Part shown: positions 26,649 to 36,246 of the stretch, piece after piece
Layout: every line of letters starts with the position of its first letter
Numbering within the stretch: position 1 is the first letter of the stretch
Source: Enteractinococcus fodinae
GTDB taxonomy: Bacteria; Actinomycetota; Actinomycetes; Actinomycetales; Micrococcaceae
Length of the DNA: 64,000 nt
Reading direction: 5' to 3'
NCBI RefSeq assembly: GCF_031458395.1
Contig: NZ_JAVDYJ010000001.1
Coordinates: forward strand, 1 to 64,000
The notes under the pieces: model-generated
The model's database searches: none
What the model was told of the DNA's origin: nothing
The model's input: only the letters and a program-made list of their open reading frames with translations
Position numbers and translations under genes: made by a program

Positions 26649-27637
26649 TATGATCCTTCCGTTAGGAGTGCGGGACGATTGGAGGCTGCGGGGTTGGCGG
26701 CGAGGTAATCCTCAACGTCAATTGCGGCCTTGGCGCCCATGCCTGCTGCTGTGATGGCCTGGCGGTATTTTCCGTCGACCACGTCACCTGCCGCGAAGAC
26801 GCCGGGAATGTTGGTTGCTGTGGAGGGTTCTTGTACCTTGATGGTGCCGTCGGTTGCGTCGATATCCAGTGCATCTTTCACTAGATCGGTACGCGGATCG
26901 GAACCAATGGCGATGAAGACACCGTTGACGTCGAGCGTGTTGACCTCACCGGTCTTCAGATTCCGAATATCAAGTGATTCTACTTTATCCTGGCCCTTGA
27001 TGGCTTCGACGGCCGAATCCCAGATGAACGAGATCTTCTCGTTCGCCAGGGCACGGTCCGCCATGATTTGCGAGGCGCGCAGTTCGTCACGACGGTGGAT
27101 CACGAAGACCTGGGAGGCGAACTTGGTCAGGAAGAGTGCCTCTTCCATAGCGGAGTCGCCTCCCCCAACAACGGCAAGTGGCTGATCGCGGAAAAAGAAA
27201 CCGTCACAGGTTGCACACCAGGAGACACCCTTACCGGTCAGTGCGCTTTCACCAGGCAGACCGAGCTCGCGGTACTGGGAGCCGGTCGCAATAATAACCG
27301 AGCGTGCGTAGTGCTTGGAACCGTTAGCGAGTGTGATGCGCTTTGGTTCGGCCTGGAGGTCAACTTCGACGACATCCTCGTACTGCACGTCGGTCCCGAA
27401 TTTGCGAGCCTGTGCTTCGAGATGGCCCATCAGCTCTGGGCCCATGATGCCGTCTGGGAAGCCGGGGAAGTTTTCGACGTCAGTCGTATTCATGAGTTCG
27501 CCACCTGCCTGCACGGAGCTGGTGAACATGACTGGTTCAAGGTTCGCACGGGAGGCATAGATCGCTGCCGTATAACCGGCAGGGCCCGATCCAATGATCA
27601 CAACGTCGTGTACGTCGGAGGTGAGGTTGTCTGCCAA
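26648..27637 (-). CDS. trxB: Thioredoxin-disulfide reductase
   Basis: About 329 residues. The FAD-binding GSGPAGYTAAIYA is near the N-terminus, the redox-active CATC in SWCATCDGFFF near 140, the NADPH site GGGDSAMEEAL near 160, and FAAGDVVDGKYRQ near the end. I start it at the TTG of the sequence beginning ADNLTSDV, with AAAGGA upstream; the longer frame from residue -13 has no ribosome site. Last but one gene of the leftward NUDIX-murJ cluster. Confidence 0.95.
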   Translation of the reverse strand: MADNLTSDVHDVVIIGSGPAGYTAAIYASRANLEPVMFTSSVQAGGELMNTTDVENFPGFPDGIMGPELMGHLEAQARKFGTDVQYEDVVEVDLQAEPKRITLANGSKHYARSVIIATGSQYRELGLPGESALTGKGVSWCATCDGFFFRDQPLAVVGGGDSAMEEALFLTKFASQVFVIHRRDELRASQIMADRALANEKISFIWDSAVEAIKGQDKVESLDIRNLKTGEVNTLDVNGVFIAIGSDPRTDLVKDALDIDATDGTIKVQEPSTATNIPGVFAAGDVVDGKYRQAITAAGMGAKAAIDVEDYLAANPAASNRPALLTEGS

Positions 27638-27771
27638 GAGTATGTTCCTTTGCTCAGATGCGTTTGGTGGGCACAACTCGGAGGGCCCATAGGGGTTTAT
27701 GATTCAACACTAAACAACGTATGGTGCCACCAAGAATATTCCCGTCATCTTGCGGTACCTTCGCTGTGAGA

Positions 27772-29397
27772 TTAGTCGACCTCGATCTCAGCGATCCGCA
27801 GCCCGTACGGGCGATCGGGTGAGTTGGTATTCGATAGCGTTGGCAGTTCAGTGAAGTTGATGATGACGTAGCGTGCTTCGATCGGTTCACCGTCTGAATC
27901 GTGGGCATCGACCGTGTACTCGGGTCCGGTAAATGACCCTTCGGTTAGCACCACTCCCCCGTTCGGGTCTGGCTCATTCGCAGCCGCCACGGAGAAGGCG
28001 CCACCAGATCCTTGGTTCTGAGTGATCGTGATCTCCGAGATCGGTGCTTGCTCTTCGAGTTCCACGATGAGTGCAAGGTTCGAAGCAAACCCGCCGAACT
28101 GCGGGGTGGTGAACGTCAGTGTTTGCCAGGCGGTAGCTTGGTTGCCGTCGATGATGGCTGGGAGGTCTGCATCGTATTCACTGGTGAGTCCTGGTGAATC
28201 CGGTACTACTCGTTCAACCGAGGCGGGCTCAGGCGGAGGCCCGGCAGGTTCTTCGGGTTCTTCTTCCTCTTCGGCTGCTTCGTCGTCTTCTTCTGGATCT
28301 TCGGCGGGGGCCTCTTGTGCGGGCTCGTTGGCTACTGGAGGTTCTTCGTCTTCTGGCCCGCCGAGGACCTGGAAACCGATCACCACGGCAAAGACAAGTA
28401 CGCCGACCAATAAGAGGCCACCGATCCACCGTCCGGCAGTGGAACGTGGCTTCTCGTCGGTGTATTCGATCGCGTAACCCTCATCAGCGTTCGGCTCGCC
28501 CGGCTCATTGGGCGCAGGCGGCGGGATGAAGGGCTTGGCAGGGGGTTGTTTGGCTTGCTGTTGTGCTTCAGCTTGCTGCGCGGCTGCGGGGGTCGGTACG
28601 GGGACCGGTGCTTGCTGTTGCTGCTCGGTGACGGGGTGAACGATCTGGGTGGCTTGTTCATCGTCCACCTCTACGCGAGTGTCGTTGGCAGCTGTTTCGG
28701 GAGATTTCTCGGCAGCTATTTCCCGGGTTTCGTCGGCTGCGATTTCCCGGGTTTCTTCGGCCGGCTGTTCGTCGCGTTGGGACTCCGGTGTCTTGGGCTT
28801 GCGAGTCGAACCGGTGGATGCGGCTGCAGCGCCTGCTGCTGCGGATGGTCCTTGGCCGGGGACGACGCGAGTCTCGTCCTCGTCGTCCTGCAGCCAGTTA
28901 TCAATACGATCGGAGAGCTTATTCAGGAACTCGGGGCGCTTGGATGGGTCCGGCTCTTCGGCCAGATCCTCGCGCAGCTCGGCGTAGTACTCGGTGTCAT
29001 CTTCGTACGTGTGCGGGGTGCGTTGGCGGGATTCCCCGAAGAGTTCGGTGCCGAGGTGCTCGGTGAAAAACGGTTCAACGTAGACGTCTTCGCCGGTTAG
29101 TAGCGCTAGGAAATCTTCTACATCGGAGTTCCCGGGGGCGACCAGATAGGTGCGGTCGTCGGAAAGGCCAAGGTCCAGGATCTGGATGGAGCTGGAGCGT
29201 TCCCCGGTGGCAAGCTGCCGGGCGGACTGGGCCGCTTGGGAGGCATTTTCGCGAGAGGCAACCAGGATGAGCACTTCCCGGTTGAGTACTTGGTCGAGGC
29301 CGGTCAACACCAGGTCTTGCTGTGCGGATGCCATGATGCGCCCGGTGATCTCATAGCGACCCCCAAGTACGTTGCCTTCGTCGATACTGGCCACCAA
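27772..29397 (-). CDS. Pseudokinase-like membrane protein of the murJ operon with C-terminal discoidin-like domain
   Basis: 541 residues. The N-terminus (VLGGRYEITGRI) begins like a serine/threonine kinase glycine loop, but no HRD or DFG motif follows, so catalysis is unlikely. A long Gln/Pro/Glu-rich linker leads to one membrane helix near residue 330 (GRWIGGLLLVGVLVFAVVIGF). Outside lie an acidic EEE/PE stretch and a domain of about 150 residues resembling discoidin/F5-8C folds (IIDGNQATAWQTLTF). Actinobacterial murJ neighbours of this build are pseudokinases that link lipid II flipping to phospho-signalling. That role is inferred from family and position, 93 bases after murJ. Confidence 0.7.
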   Translation of the reverse strand: MVASIDEGNVLGGRYEITGRIMASAQQDLVLTGLDQVLNREVLILVASRENASQAAQSARQLATGERSSSIQILDLGLSDDRTYLVAPGNSDVEDFLALLTGEDVYVEPFFTEHLGTELFGESRQRTPHTYEDDTEYYAELREDLAEEPDPSKRPEFLNKLSDRIDNWLQDDEDETRVVPGQGPSAAAGAAAASTGSTRKPKTPESQRDEQPAEETREIAADETREIAAEKSPETAANDTRVEVDDEQATQIVHPVTEQQQQAPVPVPTPAAAQQAEAQQQAKQPPAKPFIPPPAPNEPGEPNADEGYAIEYTDEKPRSTAGRWIGGLLLVGVLVFAVVIGFQVLGGPEDEEPPVANEPAQEAPAEDPEEDDEAAEEEEEPEEPAGPPPEPASVERVVPDSPGLTSEYDADLPAIIDGNQATAWQTLTFTTPQFGGFASNLALIVELEEQAPISEITITQNQGSGGAFSVAAANEPDPNGGVVLTEGSFTGPEYTVDAHDSDGEPIEARYVIINFTELPTLSNTNSPDRPYGLRIAEIEVD

Positions 29398-29490
29398 GAC
29401 CTCCCTGAGTTTTCCGGCATAGGTTGCAGACTATCCTCCAGTTTAGGTTATTCGCTAGCCGGTGTTGAGATCTGACACCGTTGCGTCACA

Positions 29491-31230
29491 CTAGGACTTG
29501 TTTGGCAGTTTCCGACGTAAACGCGTGGTGATGGGGTCGGTGAACTCGTTGAGTTCCGTGACGTTGAAGATCCGGCACGCCACGAGGTAGACGACCACCA
29601 TGATGACGCCGACGATGACGCAGGCGATCGCGGCGTTGATGATCGAGGCCATGGCCCAGCCGCCCGTGTACCCACCCAGCGGGTAGAGCACGGCCGCGCC
29701 GAAGACCCCGGCGACGACGGCGGCCCACCCGGTGCGGATATAGGTTGCCACGACGGCTCTGGATCCGTAGTCGCCGAAGTGGCGCTTGACCAGGATGTGG
29801 GTCGCTGCGAATTGGAAGACGTGGATGACGGTGAAGATCAGCGCGATCAGATGGGCCAACGATTCCATGGGCACCAGCGGGGCGATGCCGTAGGCCAGCG
29901 TGAGCGACAAGGCTGCGGCACCGACTTGGACCAGCATCGGGATCAGCGCATTTTCTGCCGCGTAAAACACTCGGAGCAGGTAGAAGTGTGCCGAGCGCAG
30001 CGGCATACCCAATGCCAAGAGCAATAAGATCTGCGCGATTGCGTGAGCTGAGACGATCGCGGTTTCCGCCGAGCTGGCGAACAGTCGGGCGACCGTGGGG
30101 GCCAGGACAATGACACCGGCCACGGCAATCATCATGGGCACCGCGAAGGTGCGCAGGCCGGCACCGGTGGTCCGTCGGACCGTGTCCATATCGTCTTCCT
30201 GCATCGAGCGCGCCAGGCGGTTGAAGAGCACCGTGGCAATCGACAGCACAAACACCGAGTGCGGCAACACGGTGATCAACTGGCCCATATTTAGCGCCTG
30301 AAGCCCCGGGATCGCGGCTTGTTCGAACGGGTCGTCGAGTTGGCTTCGAGCCTCGGTCGCGCCGGTCACCAGGCGGTTGATCATCAGGTTCGAGATATTG
30401 CCGACCGTCATGGTGACGATGGTGAAGCCCGCGATCCGGCCGGTGTGGCGCAGCCCCATGCCCTTCCACCCGAACTTCGGCTTGAGGCCCAAGCCGAGGC
30501 GCTTCAGCGGCCAGAACAACACGATGGCTTGGATGATGATACCCAGGGTGTGGCCACCGGCCAGGATGACCGTGTGGGTCGACGTCCATTCGACGTATTG
30601 TTCGGCGTCGGGGATGGCCGTGTATGCGCCGAAGGTCGCGATGTAAAACAGGATGAACCCAATGGCCACCACGTTATTGGCCACTGGCGCCCACATATAG
30701 GCACCGAAGCGGCCGTGGGCATTGAGCACCTGCCCGATGACCGCATACATCCCGTAGAAGAAGATCTGCGGCAGCGTCCAGTACGCGAACGCCGTCCCCA
30801 GGGCCAGCTTGGGGTCCGACCAGTTCAACGTCAGCGCTTCGATGATGGGCGCGGCCAGCAGGGTGATCGCAATAGTAAAGGCCCCGATGATGATCGCCGC
30901 CAGGGTGATCAGTCTGGAGGTGTAGTCCGCACCGCGGTCGGCCTTCTTGGCTTGTTTGATGATCTGGGGTACCAGCACCACATTGAACACGCCCCCGGCC
31001 AGGAGCATGTAGATGACGTTGGGGATCGTGTTGGCGGTTTCAAAAACGTCCGAGACTAACGCGGTCGAACCAATGGCCACATAGAGCAGGGAGCTGCGGA
31101 CGAAGCCCAACACTCGCGAGACGATCGTCCCCGAGGCCATGATGGCCGAGGCTTTAGCACCGGCCTCTCGGCTGCGTGAGGCGTCCTGCGGGTCGTGTGA
31201 GGGCTGTTCAGCCTGGCGGGTTTGGGTCAT
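29491..31230 (-). CDS. murJ: Lipid II flippase MurJ
   Basis: This 579-residue MviN-family membrane protein has about fourteen hydrophobic segments, starting at ASGTIVSRVLGFVRSSLLY, where the arginines line the central cavity in known structures, and NTIPNVIYMLLAGGVFNVV. It moves lipid-linked peptidoglycan precursor across the membrane. It overlaps the upstream NUDIX gene by four bases (ATGA) and is followed by its pseudokinase-like partner. Confidence 0.94.
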   Translation of the reverse strand: MTQTRQAEQPSHDPQDASRSREAGAKASAIMASGTIVSRVLGFVRSSLLYVAIGSTALVSDVFETANTIPNVIYMLLAGGVFNVVLVPQIIKQAKKADRGADYTSRLITLAAIIIGAFTIAITLLAAPIIEALTLNWSDPKLALGTAFAYWTLPQIFFYGMYAVIGQVLNAHGRFGAYMWAPVANNVVAIGFILFYIATFGAYTAIPDAEQYVEWTSTHTVILAGGHTLGIIIQAIVLFWPLKRLGLGLKPKFGWKGMGLRHTGRIAGFTIVTMTVGNISNLMINRLVTGATEARSQLDDPFEQAAIPGLQALNMGQLITVLPHSVFVLSIATVLFNRLARSMQEDDMDTVRRTTGAGLRTFAVPMMIAVAGVIVLAPTVARLFASSAETAIVSAHAIAQILLLLALGMPLRSAHFYLLRVFYAAENALIPMLVQVGAAALSLTLAYGIAPLVPMESLAHLIALIFTVIHVFQFAATHILVKRHFGDYGSRAVVATYIRTGWAAVVAGVFGAAVLYPLGGYTGGWAMASIINAAIACVIVGVIMVVVYLVACRIFNVTELNEFTDPITTRLRRKLPNKS

Positions 31231-32255
31231 GTGTTTGGTTTGCGGCGTTTCTTAAACAAGGCGGCAGACGGTTTCGGAATGTTCGGCTGCTGCGGAGGCT
31301 CGGGGTCCGATTCCGGGGCGGAATCCTTGGGTACATTACCAGTGCTGTCTGTGGATTGCTTGGACACCGGGTGCTTCGGAGTCTCAAGAGCCTTGTGGTC
31401 AGGCGCGGTCCTCCGGCACTTGGGTTCTTCCCCTGCGGTCTGCTGTTGTGCAGTCTCCGGTTGTGCTGCTTGCCGCGAGTCTTCTGGCGCCGTGTCAGCC
31501 TTGGGCTGGGTTGGTTCCTGCCGAGCGCGCGCGAGTTTTTGCGCCAGTTCATAGGGCGTCGGCGGCTTTTTGAGTGCCTCGGCATCGTCGTTGCGGAACT
31601 GCGGTGGAATCAGCCCGGAGGGTAATCTGCGGACCATCGGCACCACGCGCCGGGGCCGAATCGTCGGTGGTGGTGGGGTGATGTCGAAGAACTCGGCCAT
31701 CATCTCGCGGGCGAGTTCGACGATGCGCCGCTCGTTGAGGAAGGTCAGGCGTCCTGTCAGGCGGTCGACATCGACCCAGGCGACGTCGACGGCTTCTTGG
31801 TCGGGGTCGTTTTCGATGGTTAGTTCCCCACCGGTGGCGCGTAATAAGAAGTGGTGGACCGTTTTGTGGATGCGCCGGCCCGGCACGGTAAACGTGTATT
31901 CAATGTGGCCCAGCTCGGTCAGGATGTCACCCGAGATCCCGGTTTCCTCGGCGACCTCACGCATCGCGGCCTCGTAGTGGTCTTCTTCACCCTCGGGATG
32001 GCCCTTGGGCAGGACCCATTCGAGTCGTCCTCCGCGGTTATAGCGTGCAATAATGGCTACTTGATGCGCTCCACGGTGTTCGCGCACGACCATGCCGCCG
32101 GCGGAAATCTCTCGTACAGTGGGTATCTGACCGGAAGCATCTGGTCGAAGCCGCCCCGTTTGTGCATCCCGTCGGACGCGCCGACGTGCGGACGCACTCG
32201 TGCCCCAGACATTGGGCGGGGTGCGATCAGCGGCACCGCGGGCACGGTTGGACAT
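31227..32255 (-). CDS. NUDIX hydrolase with long C-terminal extension
   Basis: About 342 residues. A NUDIX domain covers about 45-175 with the box GHPEGEEDHYEAAMREVAEETGI (G-x5-E-x7-R-E-x2-E-E-x-G) fully conserved. It is followed by about 110 Pro/Gln/Glu/Lys-rich residues with no visible fold. The substrate cannot be named. Actinobacterial NUDIX genes in this place between cca and murJ are common. I use the ATG of MSNRARG; a GTG three codons upstream is the alternative. Confidence 0.88.
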   Translation of the reverse strand: MSNRARGAADRTPPNVWGTSASARRRVRRDAQTGRLRPDASGQIPTVREISAGGMVVREHRGAHQVAIIARYNRGGRLEWVLPKGHPEGEEDHYEAAMREVAEETGISGDILTELGHIEYTFTVPGRRIHKTVHHFLLRATGGELTIENDPDQEAVDVAWVDVDRLTGRLTFLNERRIVELAREMMAEFFDITPPPPTIRPRRVVPMVRRLPSGLIPPQFRNDDAEALKKPPTPYELAQKLARARQEPTQPKADTAPEDSRQAAQPETAQQQTAGEEPKCRRTAPDHKALETPKHPVSKQSTDSTGNVPKDSAPESDPEPPQQPNIPKPSAALFKKRRKPNT

Positions 32256-32367
32256 ATAATCCACTCTAGCCCGTCACACACTGCGCGGAAGTCCTGTACG
32301 CAATCGGGGATCGCCGCGGCCTGAAAAAAAATTTATCCCTCAACCGGAACGAATACGTTTAGTCACC

Positions 32368-33840
32368 ATGTCGAAGAACTCCTCCACGCGCTATGCAACC
32401 GTGCCGCTACCGGCCGGTTTTCCCGACGATGTCACCCTGCCCAAGTTCGTGATCGAACTGGGCAAGCGCTTTGACGACGCCGGTTACGAACTCGCGCTGG
32501 TGGGCGGACCCGTCCGCGACATGTTCTTGAGCTCGACCGTGACCGACCTGGATTTCACCACTGACGCGAAACCCGAGGCTATCCAGCAGGTGCTGACCGG
32601 TTGGGCACACACCCAATGGGACATCGGCGCGGCGTTTGGCACGATCGGTGCCCGCTACGGCGACTGGACCGTGGAGATTACGACCTACCGGGATGAAAAA
32701 TACGATCCCGATTCTCGCAAACCCCAGGTCGTCTTCGGCACCGAGCTGATCGAAGATCTGCGCCGTCGGGATTTCACCGTCAACGCGATGGCGCTGCGCC
32801 TGCCCGACTTTGAACTGGTCGACCCCTTTGGTGGGGTCAAAGCGCTCGTGGCCGGCGTGTTGGAAACCCCGGGCACCCCGGAAGCCTCATTTTCGGACGA
32901 TCCGCTGCGCATGATGCGCGCCGCGCGGTTCGCCGCCCAGTTGGGGGTCACCGTTTCAGAGAATGTTGCGGCCGCGATGCAAGAAATGGCCGCGCGCATT
33001 GAGATCATTTCGGCAGAACGCGTGCGCGAAGAGCTCGTCAAACTCATGATCGCTCCGACCCCGCGTGCCGGACTCGAACTATTGGTGCGGTCCGGGATTG
33101 CCGATTACGTGTTGCCCGAACTGCCCGCACTGCGTGAATCATCGGATGATGCGCACCGGCACAAGGACGTCTATCAGCACTCGCTGCAGGTCATGGACAA
33201 CGCGATCCAACACGAAGCCGACTATGTTGAGGCGCCGAATTTCGTATTGCGCTTCGCGGCCCTGATGCACGACATCGGCAAGCCCAAGACCCGCCGGTTT
33301 GAACCCGGCGGCAAAGTCTCGTTCCGACACCACGATGTGGTCGGCGCCAAGATGGTGGCCAAACGGATGCGCGAACTGCGTTTCGATAAGGACACCACCA
33401 AAGCTGTGGCACGCCTGGTCGAGCTCCACATGCGCTTCTACGGCTACGGCGAGGGCGAGTGGTCGGATTCAGCCGTGCGCCGGTATGTCACCGACGCCGG
33501 GAATCTACTCCCCCACCTCCACGCGTTGACTCGCTCGGATGTCACCACCCGCAATAAGCGCAAAGCCCGTCGGTTGGCAGACAACTACAACGACCTCGAA
33601 GCCCGGATTGAACAATTGGCCGAGGAAGAAGAACTCGCCTCGATTCGCCCCGACCTCGACGGCCAGCAAATCATGGAGATCTTGGGCATCAAGCCCGGAC
33701 CGCTGGTCGGGCGGGCCTATAAGTACCTGTTGGATGTCCGGCTGGATCAAGGTCCGGCAGATTATGAAACCGCCAAACAAGCCCTTCTGGACTGGTGGGC
33801 TGATCAGCCCGAAGCCCAAACTCCTGACGACGAGGCCTAA
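32368..33840 (+). CDS. cca: CCA tRNA nucleotidyltransferase
   Basis: 490 residues. Polymerase beta-type active site: LVGGPVRDMFL near 45 and the metal-binding DLDFTT near 67. An RRDFTVNAMALR motif and a C-terminal HD domain (FAALMHDIGKPKTRRF near 300) follow. It builds or repairs the CCA end of tRNAs, which is needed here because the visible tRNA genes do not encode CCA. Divergent from the NUDIX-murJ operon. Confidence 0.94.
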   Translation: MSKNSSTRYATVPLPAGFPDDVTLPKFVIELGKRFDDAGYELALVGGPVRDMFLSSTVTDLDFTTDAKPEAIQQVLTGWAHTQWDIGAAFGTIGARYGDWTVEITTYRDEKYDPDSRKPQVVFGTELIEDLRRRDFTVNAMALRLPDFELVDPFGGVKALVAGVLETPGTPEASFSDDPLRMMRAARFAAQLGVTVSENVAAAMQEMAARIEIISAERVREELVKLMIAPTPRAGLELLVRSGIADYVLPELPALRESSDDAHRHKDVYQHSLQVMDNAIQHEADYVEAPNFVLRFAALMHDIGKPKTRRFEPGGKVSFRHHDVVGAKMVAKRMRELRFDKDTTKAVARLVELHMRFYGYGEGEWSDSAVRRYVTDAGNLLPHLHALTRSDVTTRNKRKARRLADNYNDLEARIEQLAEEEELASIRPDLDGQQIMEILGIKPGPLVGRAYKYLLDVRLDQGPADYETAKQALLDWWADQPEAQTPDDEA

Positions 33841-33898
33841 TTTCCCGCATACTGGAATCGTGAAATAATCACGACGCGCCAGCAAGGGAGCAGACCGC

Positions 33899-34423
33899 AT
33901 GGGTGACGGTGTTTGGTACAACCCCATGACCTGGGACGGACCCTGGATCTGGGTGTGGTTGGCCCTGTACTTCATCGTGTTCTGTCGCGCCGGCGGGACT
34001 CATCTGATTGGTCGCGCAGTCCGCAACGGCGTCTCGCGGGTGAGATCAATCCAACGCGTCTTAGCTTCGGCCGCGTATCAGCGTGCCGAACGCGTGCTCG
34101 ATCGCTGGGGGCCACCCGCCGTTGCAGTGTCGTTTCTAACCATCGGTTTTCAGACCGCGATCAATCTGGCCTCCGGTGTGATTCGCATGCGCTGGTACCG
34201 CTACGTGCCCGCCCTGCTCATCGGGGGAGCGCTCTGGGCGACGATTTACACCACCATTGGTTCGGTGTCGATCGCCGCGATCGGGATCGCTTATAACCGG
34301 TGGCCCGTCCCCACGATCATTATCACAATCGTAATGGTCATTTCCCTTGTCGGATGGATCATTTGGCGGCTGACCGCCCCGGAGAAAAACCCGGCAGAAA
34401 AAGTCCCCACCACGCAAAACTGA
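33899..34423 (+). CDS. VTT/DedA-domain membrane protein
   Basis: 174 residues with four hydrophobic segments. The stretch GFQTAINLASGVIRMRWYRYV followed by LLIGGALWATIYTTIG fits the VTT (DedA/SNARE-associated) fold, which in other members flips lipids or acts as a proton-coupled transporter. The family call is from this motif only. The ATG has AAGGGA upstream. It lies 58 bases after cca, same strand. Confidence 0.72.
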   Translation: MGDGVWYNPMTWDGPWIWVWLALYFIVFCRAGGTHLIGRAVRNGVSRVRSIQRVLASAAYQRAERVLDRWGPPAVAVSFLTIGFQTAINLASGVIRMRWYRYVPALLIGGALWATIYTTIGSVSIAAIGIAYNRWPVPTIIITIVMVISLVGWIIWRLTAPEKNPAEKVPTTQN

Positions 34424-34462
34424 CCCTTCCGTAAACGCTGTGATGTAGCTAACGTGGCCCCT

Positions 34463-36151
34463 ATGAATGATGCTGAAATATCACTTGCCGCTGAGCTCAA
34501 ACCCATCGCGGACATCGCCTCAACCGTCAACATCTCCGACGACGCCCTGATCCCCTACGGCCACCACATGGCCAAGGTCGATACCCAAAAAATCCAGAAG
34601 TCCGGCAAACGCGGAAAACTTGTATTAGTTACCGGCACCTCCCCCACCCCCGCAGGGGAAGGCAAATCCACCGTCTCGGTCGGTCTGGCCGATGCGCTCA
34701 ACCTGGTCGGTTCCAAAACTATGGTGGCCCTGCGCGAGCCATCGCTTGGCCCGGTTTTTGGGATGAAAGGTGGCGCCACCGGTGGCGGCTACGCCCAAGT
34801 GGTGCCCATGGAAAGTATCAACCTGCACTTCACCGGGGACTTCCACGCGATCTCATCAGCCCACAACCTGTTGTGCGCTCTGGTGGATAACCACATTTAT
34901 CACGGCAACGAACTCGGCATCGACCCGCGCACCGTCCGCGTCAAACGCGTCCTGGACATGAACGACCGCAACCTGCGCAACGTCGTGGTCGGTCTGGGCG
35001 GCCGCGCTTCTGGTAGCCCGCGTGAAGATGGCTTCGAGATCGTCGTCGCCTCCGAGACCATGGCCGTGTTCTGCCTGTCCCGTGATATCGATGATCTCAA
35101 AGAACGCCTGTCTCGCATTGTCGTGGCCGACACCTACGATCGTGAGCCCGTTACTGCGGCTCAGCTCGGACCAAACGGCGCCCAAGGTGCCATGGCCATC
35201 CTGCTGCGTGATGCAATCCGCCCGAACCTCGTTCAAACCCTGGCCGGGACCCCCGCGCTGATTCACGGTGGGCCATTTGCCAACATCGCCCACGGGGCAA
35301 ACTCCGTGATCGCGACCAACACCGCGCTGGATCTGGCCGACACGGTCGTGACCGAAGCCGGATTCGGCGCAGACCTCGGTGGCGAAAAATTCGTCAATAT
35401 CACCGGGCCCGCCGGTGGGTTTGCCGCCGACGCGGTCACCGTCGTCTCAACCGTGCGATCCCTCAAATACAACGGTGGTTTGTCCGTCGATGAGGTCAAT
35501 AACCCCGGTGATGATCGCACCGGCCACATCGAGGCGATGGAAAAAGGCTCCGCGAACCTCGCTCGGCACCTAAAGAATGTGAAATCTTTTGGCGCTCCGG
35601 TTGTGGTGGCGGTCAACCAGTTCCCGCAAGACACCGAAGAAGAACTCCAGTGGGTCAAAGACTTCTGCGCCAAACACGATGTCCACGCCGAAGTGGTCAG
35701 TGTGTGGGCCAATGGTGGCGAAGGTGCCAAAGCCCTGGCCTCCCACCTGACTGAGGTTCTCAAGGACTCCGACGACACCGTACAGCCGATGTTCGGTGAA
35801 GACACCGGCATCCGGGAGCGCATCGAGCACATCGTGACCAACGTGTATGGTGGCGACGGTGTCGATTTCTCCTCGACCGCTCAACGGCAGCTGAAACAAC
35901 TCGAAGAAGCCGGCCTCGATAAGATGCCCGTATGTATGGCAAAAACCCAGTACTCCTTCAGTGACGATCCCAAAGCCTTGGGTGCTCCTGACGGGTTCCG
36001 GGTGACCGTGCGCGAGCTCAACCTGCGTGCCGGTGCCGGATTCGTCGTGGCCCTGACCGGTGCCATGATGACGATGCCTGGCCTGCCTGCTAAACCCGCT
36101 TCCGACAAGATGGACGTTAACGATGAAGGCGAAATTCTAGGCCTGTTCTAA
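34463..36151 (+). CDS. fhs: Formate-tetrahydrofolate ligase
   Basis: About 562 residues of the usual 555-570 length. It joins formate to tetrahydrofolate with ATP. The P-loop-like GTSPTPAGEGKSTVSVGL near 60, GGATGGGYAQVVPME near 100 and FVNITGPAGGFAADAV are typical. I start it at the ATG of MNDAEIS; a GTG three codons upstream also opens the frame. No operon partner; a terminator hairpin follows. Confidence 0.96.
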   Translation: MNDAEISLAAELKPIADIASTVNISDDALIPYGHHMAKVDTQKIQKSGKRGKLVLVTGTSPTPAGEGKSTVSVGLADALNLVGSKTMVALREPSLGPVFGMKGGATGGGYAQVVPMESINLHFTGDFHAISSAHNLLCALVDNHIYHGNELGIDPRTVRVKRVLDMNDRNLRNVVVGLGGRASGSPREDGFEIVVASETMAVFCLSRDIDDLKERLSRIVVADTYDREPVTAAQLGPNGAQGAMAILLRDAIRPNLVQTLAGTPALIHGGPFANIAHGANSVIATNTALDLADTVVTEAGFGADLGGEKFVNITGPAGGFAADAVTVVSTVRSLKYNGGLSVDEVNNPGDDRTGHIEAMEKGSANLARHLKNVKSFGAPVVVAVNQFPQDTEEELQWVKDFCAKHDVHAEVVSVWANGGEGAKALASHLTEVLKDSDDTVQPMFGEDTGIRERIEHIVTNVYGGDGVDFSSTAQRQLKQLEEAGLDKMPVCMAKTQYSFSDDPKALGAPDGFRVTVRELNLRAGAGFVVALTGAMMTMPGLPAKPASDKMDVNDEGEILGLF

Positions 36152-36184
36152 CGCGTAACTGGTCACCGTAGTGTTATTCTCGCG

Positions 36185-36222
36185 GTTCAGGGCGCACCGT
36201 CGTTGGATGGTGCGCCCTGAAC
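36185..36222. terminator. Bidirectional terminator between fhs and the flavin monooxygenase gene
   Basis: 14-bp perfect stem (GTTCAGGGCGCACC and complement) with a ten-base loop between two convergent stop codons. Confidence 0.82.
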
Positions 36223-36246
36223 TATCAGCAGCGAGCGGCCAGGTAT

